The notes beneath the pieces were generated by a model that was not told the origin of the DNA, ran no database searches, and saw only the letters and a list, made by a program, of their open reading frames with translations. A stretch of DNA of 64,000 nt. Source: an uncultured Lachnospiraceae bacterium (GTDB lineage: Bacteria; Bacillota; Clostridia; Lachnospirales; Lachnospiraceae). Shown piece after piece: positions 18,079 through 26,754 of the stretch (within the stretch, counting starts at the first letter, position 1; each line of letters opens with the position of its first letter). Where the stretch lies: contig CALGVA010000052.1 in NCBI GenBank assembly GCA_937920345.1, positions 1 to 64,000 of the forward strand. Direction: 5' to 3'. The translations under genes were made by a program, and so were the position numbers.

Positions 18079-19848
18079 ATGACAGAGGAAATTATGGAGG
18101 TTTTAAACGGACAGGTGTTCGGCGTCTGGTTTCTGATCGGCGCAGCGCTGGTATTCTGGATGCAGGCCGGATTCGCGATGGTCGAGACAGGTTTTACCAG
18201 AGCCAAAAATGCGGGAAATATCATTATGAAAAACCTGATGGATTTCTGCATCGGTACAGTAGTATTTATTCTGATCGGATTCAGTTTACTGCTGGGTGAG
18301 GATCTGATGGGACTGATCGGTAAGCCGGGATTTGACATCTTCACGAGTTATGCGGATTTTGACTGGTCGAATTTCGTGTTTAACCTGGTATTCTGTGCGA
18401 CCACGGCGACGATCGTGTCCGGGGCTATGGCGGAGAGAACGAAGTTCTTAAGCTACTGCGTTTACTCGGCGGTGATCTCCGCGCTGATCTATCCGATCGA
18501 AGCGCACTGGATCTGGGGCGGCGGCTGGTTATCCCAGATGGGCTTTCACGATTTTGCCGGTTCCTGCGCGATACATATGGTGGGCGGTATCTCTGCGCTG
18601 ATTGGTGCGAAGATCCTCGGTCCCCGTATCGGGAAATTCACGAAAGACAAGAGCGGCAGGATCACCAGGGTCAATGCTTTTCCGGGGCATAATATCCCGA
18701 TCGGTGCGCTGGGCGTGTTTATCCTGTGGCTCGGCTGGTACGGATTTAACGGTGCTGCGGCTGTGACCGTGGAGCAGCTGGGTTCCATCTTTGTGACGAC
18801 GACGATTGCGCCGGCCATCGCTACGGTGGTGTGTATGATTTTTACATGGATCAAATACGGTAAGCCCGATGTATCCATGTGTCTGAATGCTTCGCTGGCA
18901 GGTCTGGTTGCAATCACGGCGCCCTGTGATGTCACGGATGCCTTCGGTGCCATTGTGATCGGTGCGGTTGCAGGTCTTCTGGTGGTATTCGGCGTATGGC
19001 TGTTAGATTATAAGCTCCGCATAGACGATCCTGTCGGCGCGGTTGCGGTTCACTGCATGAACGGTATCTGGGGTACGATTGCAGTCGGTCTGTTCGCGAC
19101 GAACAGTGCGCCGGAATACGCGATTACGGATGCGGCAGGAAACGAGCTTGTCGGTCTGTTCTACGGCGGCGGGTTTGAACTGCTCGGCTTACAGCTCATC
19201 GGATTCGCTGCGGTTGCGGCGTGGACGGCAGTTACGATCACGGTTGTATTTCTGGTAATCAAGGCATTGATCGGGCTGCGCGCTTCCGAGGAAGAAGAGA
19301 TCGTAGGACTTGACGCCACGGAGCATGGTCTGGCGTCCGCCTACTCAGGCTTCAGCCTTATGGATGTATCGAATACGATGTCGATGGAGATCAATGAGAA
19401 TACCAGTCTCGGAACAGAAGACTACAATGAGGCATCCGACGTACAAAAAGATGCGGCGGTAAAAGTTGCTCAGGTGCCGATGGCGTCCGCGACAGGCATG
19501 TATAAAGTATCCATTATCGCAAAGCTGTCCAGATATGATCAGCTGCGCAAAGCCATGAACGACCTGGGCGTAACCGGCATGACGGTGACACAGGTTATGG
19601 GCTGCGGTATCCAGAAGGGTGCAGGTGAGATGTATCGTGGCGTCGAGATGGATGCGACCCTGCTGCCGAAGGTTAAGGTCGAGGTTGTAGTCAGCAGGAT
19701 TCCGGTAGAAAATGTGGTGGAGGCGGCTAAGAAAGCGCTTTACACAGGCCATATCGGAGACGGTAAGATTTTCGTCTACAATGTAGACAGAGTTGTGAAA
19801 GTCCGCACGGGCGAAGAAGGTTTCGCGGCGCTGCAGGACGTGGAATAA
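18079..19848 (+). CDS. amt: Ammonium transporter fused to a PII (GlnK-like) domain
   Basis: A 589-residue protein. Residues 1-410 are a full Amt/Mep/Rh channel with about eleven helices, which conducts ammonium across the membrane. Residues 474-589 are a complete PII signal domain, preceded by an acidic linker. PII proteins bind ATP/ADP and 2-oxoglutarate and plug the channel through their T-loop; here sensor and channel share one chain. In the T-loop the Tyr equivalent to E. coli GlnB Tyr51 is Met (YRGVEM), so the classic uridylylation site is absent, while the LPKVK and TGxIGDGKIFV motifs are kept. The start at 18079 is set by GGAGG nine bases upstream. The gene is monocistronic between a leader hairpin and a strong terminator. 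Confidence 0.93.
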   Translation: MTEEIMEVLNGQVFGVWFLIGAALVFWMQAGFAMVETGFTRAKNAGNIIMKNLMDFCIGTVVFILIGFSLLLGEDLMGLIGKPGFDIFTSYADFDWSNFVFNLVFCATTATIVSGAMAERTKFLSYCVYSAVISALIYPIEAHWIWGGGWLSQMGFHDFAGSCAIHMVGGISALIGAKILGPRIGKFTKDKSGRITRVNAFPGHNIPIGALGVFILWLGWYGFNGAAAVTVEQLGSIFVTTTIAPAIATVVCMIFTWIKYGKPDVSMCLNASLAGLVAITAPCDVTDAFGAIVIGAVAGLLVVFGVWLLDYKLRIDDPVGAVAVHCMNGIWGTIAVGLFATNSAPEYAITDAAGNELVGLFYGGGFELLGLQLIGFAAVAAWTAVTITVVFLVIKALIGLRASEEEEIVGLDATEHGLASAYSGFSLMDVSNTMSMEINENTSLGTEDYNEASDVQKDAAVKVAQVPMASATGMYKVSIIAKLSRYDQLRKAMNDLGVTGMTVTQVMGCGIQKGAGEMYRGVEMDATLLPKVKVEVVVSRIPVENVVEAAKKALYTGHIGDGKIFVYNVDRVVKVRTGEEGFAALQDVE

Positions 19849-19881
19849 AGCGTATACCTATATCCCTTAGTTTGTATATAT

Positions 19882-19925
19882 AAAACGGACTCCCGGTGCT
19901 TCCACCACCGGGGGTTCGTTTTATA
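19882..19925 (+). terminator. Terminator of amt
   Basis: A long stem built on CCCGGTGG/CCACCGGG continues outward to AAAACG/CGTTTT and is followed by TTTTAT. The A-rich left arm means it could act in both directions, also ending minus-strand transcription of the XRE gene. Confidence 0.8.
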
Positions 19926-20103
19926 TAAAAGATATTGTTTTTAAATATACTTAACAGAGCATATTATGAGACCGGCATCATTATAATAATGCCTGCTGCA
20001 TTCATAATGATGAAAGAATCTAATATGCTCTTGCGGATGGATTTATATATCCTTTATTATGTTTGCGCATCTCCCGGTATTGATACGTCGTATGCAGCAG
20101 ATT

Positions 20104-20463
20104 CTATTTTACACGTTTGATGGAGTTACGCAGCATCAACAACTCATAGTAATCCAGCAGAAGCTGCGTGCTTCTGGCGTCCATTTCAATAAGTGTATTC
20201 ATAAGGTCACCGACAGTATAATTGGCGGAGAGAGGATGATTCAGAGTGTCAATTCCCGCTTTATAATCTGTTCTCTGTAGAAGATAATCCGTGGAGACAT
20301 GAAAGAAATCTGCCAGCATGGATAAAGTCTGCAGATCAGGAAGGTGGACACATTTCTCATAGTTGGAGACAGTTGCTACGGTCACATTCAAATAGGCGGC
20401 TACTTCTTTCTGTAAAATCCCTCTTTCTTTGCGCAATTCTGCCAATAATTTACCAAGTTCCAT
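20104..20463 (-). CDS. XRE-family HTH transcriptional regulator
   Basis: A 119-residue regulator. The N-terminal part is an XRE/Cro helix-turn-helix (ELGKLLAELRKERG, LQKEVAAYLNVTVATVSNYE, continuing to a DYLLQRTDY motif at about residue 65). The C-terminal 50 residues are helical and probably dimerise. The ATG at 20463 has GGAGAA in front and gives the usual start two residues before the first helix; a longer frame up to 20580 lacks support. The gene is divergent from the GH9 gene, and palindromes in the shared region at 20696-20710 and 20723-20730 could be its operators, which is inference. Confidence 0.85.
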   Translation of the reverse strand: MELGKLLAELRKERGILQKEVAAYLNVTVATVSNYEKCVHLPDLQTLSMLADFFHVSTDYLLQRTDYKAGIDTLNHPLSANYTVGDLMNTLIEMDARSTQLLLDYYELLMLRNSIKRVK

Positions 20464-20865
20464 ATTGTTCTCCGACACATAAACAGTGTGTATGTGGTTA
20501 TCTAAATGGTATAATTTGATACAATGTACCATTAAGTGAACTGTGACTATGTTATAAATGGGTAGGAGTAAAGAATGCAATGTTTTAAATCAACAGCTCA
20601 ATAGATTACATCTCACATGATTCTAGGACAATTTCACGATAAAAGGAACGAAATTAAACAATAAAGATAAAATTATATTTGTAGCATATTAATAATTAAC
20701 GATACGTTAACTATTTGTCATACAACGTTGACTGGAGGAAGCAAATCAAGCGGATATTACTTGAAAAGGGACGTTATAAGGAGTAAGATGAAAACAAATC
20801 GGCCTGCTTTATCAGGTAAAGGATAGTTTGTGAAATAAAATCGACGCACAGGAGAGGGTGACAGG
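20464..20865. promoter_or_regulatory. Divergent intergenic region with two palindromes
   Basis: This region lies between the minus-strand XRE gene and the plus-strand GH9 gene. It contains an inverted repeat TTAACG-ATA-CGTTAA at 20696-20710 and a perfect eight-base palindrome CAACGTTG at 20723-20730, both typical of regulator sites. A minimal ORF with a good ribosome site lies at 20788-20826. The AT-rich stretch 20640-20700 probably holds promoters, but no box pair is close to consensus. Confidence 0.45.
20788..20826 (+). CDS. Possible 12-residue leader peptide upstream of the GH9 gene
   Basis: ATG plus eleven sense codons and TAG (MKTNRPALSGKG), preceded by AAGGAG at correct spacing. The stop lies 39 bases before the GH9 start. 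It could be a translated leader, or the first codons of a lost gene. There is no run of one amino acid that would indicate classical attenuation. Confidence 0.3.
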   Translation: MKTNRPALSGKG

Positions 20866-22548
20866 ATGGCAATTTTATGTAATCAGGCGGGGTATCTGCC
20901 ACAGGGCAGAAAGACGGCGGCACTGACCGCGGGGGAGCGATTCACGGTAATGAAAGTAAACGCTGAATCAAACAATATTACATCGGACAGTGGTGATTTA
21001 CAGGGGCAGGCGGAACAGGTTGTTATGGAAGGAAATGCACGGGATGCCGGAACAGATGCCGCGTCGGGCGATCATGTGCGCGTAGCGGATTTCAGCGAAC
21101 TTACGCAGGAGGGTATCTATTATGTACAGAACGAGCTGGGAGAGCGCTCCCACTGCTTCCGGATCGGTCAGGATGTGTATCAGGAGCTTCAGAAGGACTT
21201 GACGAAGGCACTGTATTACCAGCGCTGCGGCTGCGCGCTGCAGGAGGCGCATGCGGGCGTATACACACACCCGGAATGCCACATGCAGACGGCGTTGCTC
21301 TGGACTGACCGCAGCATCGAGAAAGAAGTGCGGGGCGGATGGCACGATGCGGGTGACTATGGCAGATACATATCGCCGGCAGCAGTTGCAGTGGGACACC
21401 TGCTCTATGCGTTTCAACTGTTTGCGGAAAGCTTTCAAGACAGCCTGAACATACCGGAGTCCGGCAACGGCATACCGGATGTATTGAACGAGTGCCGCTA
21501 TGAACTGGAGTGGATGCTCAAGATGCAGGATGAGGAAGGCGGTGCCTACCATAAGCTGACGTCGGAGCGTCATGCGGATTTCATTATGCCCGAGGAAGAT
21601 CATGCACAGTTTTACCTGTTTCCGGTTTCCTCTATGGCAACTGCGGATTATGCCGCTTCCATGGCGCTGGCATCCAGAGTGTACCGGGCATATGACAGCG
21701 GCTTTGCGGACAGACTGTACGAGGCGGCTGTGAAGGCATACGGGTGGCTGGACTGCCATCCGGAATATGTGGGATTCCGGAATCCGGAGAGCTGCAACAC
21801 GGGGGAATATGACGATGTCTGCGATCTGGACGAGAGACTGTGGGCGGCGGCGGAAATGCTCGTTACGACAGGAGAAAAGAAGTATCAGGTTCAAGTGGAC
21901 AGACTGCTGCAGGAAGAACTTACGAAGACAGACTTCGGCTGGACGGATGTGTCCGGTTTCGCAGCATTGGCGATCCTGACGGATGAATCGCATAAAGCAT
22001 CTGCTGAGAGCGGGGCGGTTTTGAAGGCGGCAGTGCTTGCGGAGGCAGACCGGCTGGCGGCAGTAGCGGCGCAGTCCGGCTATGGTGTGGCGATGGAACC
22101 GGAGGATTATATCTGGGGCAGTAATATGGTAGTACTGAACAGAGGCATGCTGCTGGTGCTGGCGGCGCTGCTTGCCGGGCAGGAAGACAGAAAGCATGTG
22201 TACGAACAGACTGCGCTGGCGCAGATGGATTATCTGCTCGGTATGAACGCGGTGGACTACAGCTATGTGACAGGATACGGCGAGCACGCATACCGGCATC
22301 CGCACAATCGTCCTACGGAGTGCGACGGCATAGATCTGCCGATGCCCGGCTGGGTCAGCGGCGGGCCTTTTAAGACGCCCTGCGATGAGGTCGGCAGGGA
22401 ACAGATTCCGGAGGGAACGCCGCCGATGAAATGTTATCTGGATCATGCGGCATGTTATTCCCTGAATGAGATTACGATCTACTGGAATACGCCGGCGATC
22501 TTTGTGGCGGCATATATCAATGCCAAGATGTGTACAACAGGAAATTAA
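20866..22548 (+). CDS. Glycoside hydrolase family 9 (cellodextrinase-type), cytoplasmic
   Basis: A 560-residue GH9 enzyme, expected to hydrolyse beta-1,4-glucan oligosaccharides by inversion. An N-terminal Ig-like domain (about residues 1-90, NQAGYLP motif) precedes the (alpha/alpha)6 barrel. The catalytic Asp pair lies in WHDAGDYGRY (Asp161, Asp164), the substrate motif TGYGEHAYRHPHNRP near 465-480, and the general acid is Glu535 in SLNEITIYWN. No signal peptide or carbohydrate-binding module is present, so it probably acts in the cytosol on imported cellodextrins. The ATG follows GGAGAGGGTGACAG. map follows after 14 bases and may be co-transcribed. Confidence 0.9.
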   Translation: MAILCNQAGYLPQGRKTAALTAGERFTVMKVNAESNNITSDSGDLQGQAEQVVMEGNARDAGTDAASGDHVRVADFSELTQEGIYYVQNELGERSHCFRIGQDVYQELQKDLTKALYYQRCGCALQEAHAGVYTHPECHMQTALLWTDRSIEKEVRGGWHDAGDYGRYISPAAVAVGHLLYAFQLFAESFQDSLNIPESGNGIPDVLNECRYELEWMLKMQDEEGGAYHKLTSERHADFIMPEEDHAQFYLFPVSSMATADYAASMALASRVYRAYDSGFADRLYEAAVKAYGWLDCHPEYVGFRNPESCNTGEYDDVCDLDERLWAAAEMLVTTGEKKYQVQVDRLLQEELTKTDFGWTDVSGFAALAILTDESHKASAESGAVLKAAVLAEADRLAAVAAQSGYGVAMEPEDYIWGSNMVVLNRGMLLVLAALLAGQEDRKHVYEQTALAQMDYLLGMNAVDYSYVTGYGEHAYRHPHNRPTECDGIDLPMPGWVSGGPFKTPCDEVGREQIPEGTPPMKCYLDHAACYSLNEITIYWNTPAIFVAAYINAKMCTTGN

Positions 22549-22562
22549 GGGGCGGACCGGAG

Positions 22563-23435
22563 ATGAAGAAATTAGGAAGAAACGATTCCTGCTGGTGCGG
22601 CAGCGGCAGGAAATATAAAGCTTGTCATATGGCTATGGATGAGAAGATCGAGCATTACGCGCTGCAGGGGCATATCGTGCCGGATCATGATATCATAAAG
22701 ACGCCGGAACAGCTTGAGGGCATAAGACAGAGCAGCAAATTAAATATTGCCATTCTGGATGAGATTGAGAGGCAGATCCATATCGGCATGAGTACGGAAG
22801 CGATCGATCGTCTGGTGTACGATATGACAAAAGAGATGGGCGGCATACCGGCGACTTTAGGATATGAGGGGTTTCCCAAGAGCGTATGTACATCCATCAA
22901 CGAGGTGGTATGCCACGGGATACCGTGCGAGGAACGGCTTCTGCAGGACGGGGATATCGTCAATGTGGATGTGTCCACGATTTACCAGGGATATTTTTCC
23001 GATTCCTCCCGCATGTTTATGCTGGGCAATGTGGCGCCGGAGACACAGAAGCTGGTGCGCGTGGCGAGAGAATGCATTGATGTCGGACTTGAGCAGGTGA
23101 AGCCGTGGAACTTTCTGGGTGATATGGCACAGGCGATCAACGATCACGCTAAGAAGAACGGGTACTCCATTGTGCGGGAGATCGGCGGCCACGGCGTGGG
23201 ACTGGAGTTCCACGAAGAACCTTTTGTCAGCTATGTGACACCTAAGGGGACCGAGATGCTGATGGTGCCAGGCATGGTGTTCACCATAGAGCCGATGGTG
23301 AATATGGGGCGTGCGGATATTTACATCGATGATGATGACGGCTGGACGGTCTATACCGATGACGGGAAGCCGTCTGCACAGTGGGAGGTAACGCTGGCGG
23401 TGACGGAAGACGGTTATGAGATCCTGACGTATTAG
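22563..23435 (+). CDS. map: Methionine aminopeptidase type I with SEC-C zinc motif
   Basis: A 290-residue enzyme that removes the initiator Met from new proteins. Residues 1-28 hold a SEC-C zinc knuckle (CWCGSGRKYKACH) fused to the M24 peptidase fold. Metal ligands fit the D-D-H-E-E set: Asp in VNVDVSTIY, Asp in GYFSDSSRMF, His in GGHGVGLEFHEEP, Glu in FTIEPMVN and Glu in QWEVTLAV. The start at 22563 follows CCGGAG; an in-frame upstream start at 22530 would overlap the GH9 gene. Terminator at 23541. Confidence 0.95.
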   Translation: MKKLGRNDSCWCGSGRKYKACHMAMDEKIEHYALQGHIVPDHDIIKTPEQLEGIRQSSKLNIAILDEIERQIHIGMSTEAIDRLVYDMTKEMGGIPATLGYEGFPKSVCTSINEVVCHGIPCEERLLQDGDIVNVDVSTIYQGYFSDSSRMFMLGNVAPETQKLVRVARECIDVGLEQVKPWNFLGDMAQAINDHAKKNGYSIVREIGGHGVGLEFHEEPFVSYVTPKGTEMLMVPGMVFTIEPMVNMGRADIYIDDDDGWTVYTDDGKPSAQWEVTLAVTEDGYEILTY

Positions 23436-23540
23436 AGGTGTCTGGCAGCCGCCTGCGAGTCTGCAGAACGAACCGGCTGCCGGATCGTGAGTTTTTTGCA
23501 AAAGAAGTGGGTAACGATATTCCGTTTGTAAGGTAAAAAG

Positions 23541-23580
23541 TCAACGCACATCATACCTGAAAGTGTGCGTTGATTTTTTT
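23541..23580 (+). terminator. Terminator after map
   Basis: A perfect ten-pair stem TCAACGCACA/TGTGCGTTGA with a 13-base loop is followed directly by seven T residues. Confidence 0.9.
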
Positions 23581-23798
23581 ATATTAGAAATTTTGTGCAA
23601 CATTCCGATATTGTAAACGATAAAAGAGTCTGTTATCTTATTAGTACAATCTTTGGATACATCTTTAAGTATACTTTATTCCGTGTATCGTACGGCACGG
23701 CTCTATGGCAGATCGCCACGGATTTCCAAATTTTGAGGCTGCGACAGAATGGCCGGCAACAACTGCATAATGAATATAAGAAGAAAGGAAGGTATTTT

Positions 23799-24692
23799 AT
23801 GAAAGGATTTATGACGAGAGTGTCAGATTATTTTAATGAAAGGAGAAATGATCCCGAAAGGCAGGAGGATCATCTTGCGGCTGTCATCGTGGGCGTGGCG
23901 GCGGTGGCTGTCATTGTACTGCTGCTTTTGCTCCTGTGGGGACATACTGCAGAAGAGCGCAAACGTAAAGAGGCTGAGCAGGCAGCGCGGCTGACCGAGA
24001 AAGCGGAGCTGGTGCAGACGACGCATAAAGAGGAAACGGAGGAATATATGTCGTCTAATGACGGGCAGGAAGAGCTTAGGAGAGAGGAACTTAGACAGGA
24101 GGAGATTAAGCAGGAGTATCTTAAAAATATAGAGTATTTGAATAGCAAGATCGAGGAATTGTACAATACTATGATACAAATGGAAGAGACTCTGCGGCAG
24201 ACAATCGAAGAATATAAGCGGGAAGACAGTGCGCTGCGGGAACGTGTGAATACATTGCACACAGAGGTAGCCGGAATCGCACAGAACCTCAAGGAGACGC
24301 AGACGAGACTGTATGACTTGTATGATCTGGTGCAGATCATGGATCGGGAGAAACTGCCGATGATACAGAAGCAGCTGTTAGAGATCCGCACGGATATGGA
24401 TAAGGTACACACCGATATATCGGGGCTGTATGCGAAGATCGCGGCGCTGGAGCAGGAGGATGTCAGGCTGTGGGCAAGCATAGGTAACATGGAGAAGATA
24501 CTGAAGAAGACATTGAATCAGAATATAACCGAGGTAAACAATCAGTTTGATGTGCTGCTGGATCAATTGGATATACTGGAGGATCAGCTGAAGACAGTGG
24601 AAAACCGGATCGGACAACTGACAGGGCAGACTCTGAGATATCGATATGACGCGCAGGAAAATACACTCTATCTGGAACCGTACAGTGAGTAG
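23799..24692 (+). CDS. Single-pass membrane protein with long coiled coil
   Basis: A 297-residue protein: a short basic N-terminus, one membrane helix at about residues 29-50, then a charged heptad-rich region (about 60-265) that reads as one long coiled coil, and a short beta-rich tail. I recognise no family. The ATG at 23799 has AAAGGAAGG upstream; the frame is open further upstream without a ribosome site. It starts a three-gene unit with two secreted proteins, 28 bases before the next gene, and may anchor or space them at the surface. Confidence 0.75.
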   Translation: MKGFMTRVSDYFNERRNDPERQEDHLAAVIVGVAAVAVIVLLLLLLWGHTAEERKRKEAEQAARLTEKAELVQTTHKEETEEYMSSNDGQEELRREELRQEEIKQEYLKNIEYLNSKIEELYNTMIQMEETLRQTIEEYKREDSALRERVNTLHTEVAGIAQNLKETQTRLYDLYDLVQIMDREKLPMIQKQLLEIRTDMDKVHTDISGLYAKIAALEQEDVRLWASIGNMEKILKKTLNQNITEVNNQFDVLLDQLDILEDQLKTVENRIGQLTGQTLRYRYDAQENTLYLEPYSE

Positions 24693-24720
24693 ACAGATGA
24701 TGAAAAGGAGATGACATAAT

Positions 24721-25335
24721 ATGAGAAAACCATGCAGAAACAAGAAAACATTCATGGGGCTGTGCGCAGCGGTTGTCTGCGCCGGACTGGTGCTTGCGGG
24801 CAATACGGTATTAGCGGAAGGAGAGGGCGGACAGTTTCACAGTAAAGGAAGCATACGCTATCTGGATGCGGGCGGGCAGGAGATTATTCTGGATGCCGGA
24901 GACTTTGATATGCTTTTTCAATATGCCGCTGAGGGCAAAGGCGGATTGTCCGAAGCGCTTGGCGGCGTAGGAACGAAACTGATCCTAGACGGGGAAGGAT
25001 ATGGGTATACAAGAGATCCCGGCCAGGAAGCGGCAATCAGAAGGGTGCAGACAGCGGGGGAGATGCACGCGGTCGGGTTTGACCTGTTGATTCGTGCGCT
25101 GGCGGATTCCCAGACACTTCCGGCAGGGTATGAGGATACTTATACACTGGCATCTTCCGACAATATGACGCTGGGCAGAGCCGCTTGGGCGGACGGCAGC
25201 CTGCTGCGCGGGAATAATCATGATCTGATCGAACATTATATCAGAGGCTGGATAGAGGCAGGCGGCTGTACGGATTACGAAGCAATATACGATGAGGAAG
25301 GAAGGTGGATTGGATATCATGAAAAATCAAAATAA
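24721..25335 (+). CDS. Secreted hypothetical protein, paralogue of the next gene
   Basis: A 204-residue protein with a signal peptide (residues 1-32, ending VLAEG). The mature part shares ordered motifs with the following protein: a Y-x-RDP motif, SQTLPAG, a RAAWADGSLLRGN block and a Y-x-x-G motif, so the pair arose by duplication. No known domain recognised. The ATG follows AAAAGGAGATGAC. The next gene begins 17 bases before its stop, so both are translationally coupled. Confidence 0.7.
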   Translation: MRKPCRNKKTFMGLCAAVVCAGLVLAGNTVLAEGEGGQFHSKGSIRYLDAGGQEIILDAGDFDMLFQYAAEGKGGLSEALGGVGTKLILDGEGYGYTRDPGQEAAIRRVQTAGEMHAVGFDLLIRALADSQTLPAGYEDTYTLASSDNMTLGRAAWADGSLLRGNNHDLIEHYIRGWIEAGGCTDYEAIYDEEGRWIGYHEKSK

Positions 25336-26539
25336 AAAAGGACATTATATATGCACTAAAGTGCTGATCCTGCTGGCGGTGGCAGCGGCAGGATGGACGG
25401 GAACAGGCGGCGCGGCAGTGCTGGCGGCGCAGAGCAAAGCTGAGAGCTGCATACGCAGTGCGGGTAGGGTGCAGTACGAGCAGGCAGTCTTTGACAGCGC
25501 CGATTTGCAGAGTATAGGTAAGCACATTGATGAGCAGAAGCGTGCGGCGGCGGAAGCACTGATTCGGCTTGGCACAAGATTCCGGCAGCAGCCGGAAGGA
25601 TATATATATGACAGAGATCCCGATACCGGGCCGGAGGAGATCGATACGGGACAGATTGACTGGGCAATGCTGGTCCATGCGACGGCAGAGTCTCAGACAG
25701 TTCCGGCGGGTATGCAGGTACTTAATCCGGAAGCGGCAATGCATATAGAAGGAGTGGAAGAACGTACGGAACACTATGAGACTGCGATGGAGGATAATAT
25801 ATCAAGCGGCAAGGCGGCATGGGCGGACGGCAGGCTTCTGCTCGGCAACGGTGCGGATAATGATAAAGCATACCGCAAAGGGACGGAGGATGGTAAAGAT
25901 GGCAATGTGCCGAAGAATTTCTACCCGGTATACACGGCAGATGGTTCATCTGTGGAAATCAGACATGTGCATGCGGGAGCACCGGAAGAAAAAGACGGCA
26001 TCTCCGGCTGTTATAAGAACTCCTGTACAACCACAGAGGATATCACGGTCTGTAACAGTCAGCTTATTAAGACTGAGGAGACATGGTATCCGAATCCGGA
26101 TGAACCCGGTGGCGGTTCCTGGCACGGAGGAGAATACACATGTTCGATACATGGCGGACTTCATCAGTCACCGGGAAAATGTGCTCATGAGGACAAGAAA
26201 ACTGTCAAGAAGTGGAAACATGAAGTGATCTGCGGACTTGAGGAGTGTGTGCATGCCGTGCTGACAGCCGGGGGAACGGACACGGATTACTTTGATCAGG
26301 CCATTGTACTGACAGTAACGCTTGAGGAAGGCGAGGGATTCGATAATCTGTCATGGCAGGAAGGCGACAGATTTGTGTGGATGGATGACGAAGGAGACGT
26401 AGTCGGAACCGGACCGGAATATACCGCGCATGAAGCAGGCGTTTACCGATGCCGGTTTAACATAACGAATGCGGACGCCGATCAAAGCGAGGTCAGCGTT
26501 ACTGTCAGGAAAACAGGATTAGTCGTGCGTGGTAATTGA
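25319..26539 (+). CDS. Secreted hypothetical protein with Cys-rich middle and Ig-like C-terminus
   Basis: A 406-residue protein with a signal peptide (about residues 1-37, ending VLAAQ). The first 200 residues parallel the preceding protein (SQTVPAG, KAAWADGRLLLGN). A Cys/His-rich segment follows (about 220-320, CYKNSC, CSIHGG, CGLEEC), then an Ig-like domain ending in VSVTV. Function unknown. The ATG at 25319 lies inside the preceding gene after GGAAGG; an upstream start at 25292 is possible. Last gene of its unit. Confidence 0.7.
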   Translation: MKNQNKKGHYICTKVLILLAVAAAGWTGTGGAAVLAAQSKAESCIRSAGRVQYEQAVFDSADLQSIGKHIDEQKRAAAEALIRLGTRFRQQPEGYIYDRDPDTGPEEIDTGQIDWAMLVHATAESQTVPAGMQVLNPEAAMHIEGVEERTEHYETAMEDNISSGKAAWADGRLLLGNGADNDKAYRKGTEDGKDGNVPKNFYPVYTADGSSVEIRHVHAGAPEEKDGISGCYKNSCTTTEDITVCNSQLIKTEETWYPNPDEPGGGSWHGGEYTCSIHGGLHQSPGKCAHEDKKTVKKWKHEVICGLEECVHAVLTAGGTDTDYFDQAIVLTVTLEEGEGFDNLSWQEGDRFVWMDDEGDVVGTGPEYTAHEAGVYRCRFNITNADADQSEVSVTVRKTGLVVRGN

Positions 26540-26594
26540 CGAGCAATTCCTTTTGTGTTAGGCTTACGATAAAAGTTATTTTTGCAGGAACATA

Positions 26595-26720
26595 TTTTAT
26601 TTCATAGGAAAGTGCGTCCTGTGAAATAAAAGGGATGCGCAGCTTCGCGCGCGGAACAAAAGCTGCGCTTGCCAGAGAAGTTGTACGCGGGAGTGTGCGA
26701 AGCGCACTTTTGTTCTGCAT
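26595..26720 (+). promoter_or_regulatory. Structured leader or repeat element upstream of metG
   Basis: Three stems occur in 126 bases. A 14-pair hairpin lies at 26597-26630 (arms related to TTTATTTCATAGGA, one wobble). A nine-pair stem GCGCAGCTT/AAGCTGCGC lies at 26637-26668. A six-pair stem at 26693-26707 is followed by TTTTGTTCT and resembles a terminator. In addition 26654-26670 can pair with 26700-26715 over 16 pairs with one bulge, which excludes the two smaller stems. No T-box or SAM-riboswitch core is seen. It is either a leader with alternative folds or a dispersed palindromic repeat. Confidence 0.5.
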
Positions 26721-26754
26721 GATAGAGGCAGTATATGTGGGAAAGGAGCTTGTC

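Noticed and set aside
20998..22446. Minus-strand ORF of 482 codons opposite the GH9 gene
   Set aside because: Arises from codon bias of the GH9 gene, which has all family motifs.
26540..26754. T-box or SAM riboswitch for metG
   Set aside because: The conserved T-box sequence and the SAM-I core are not present; only simple and competing stems are seen.
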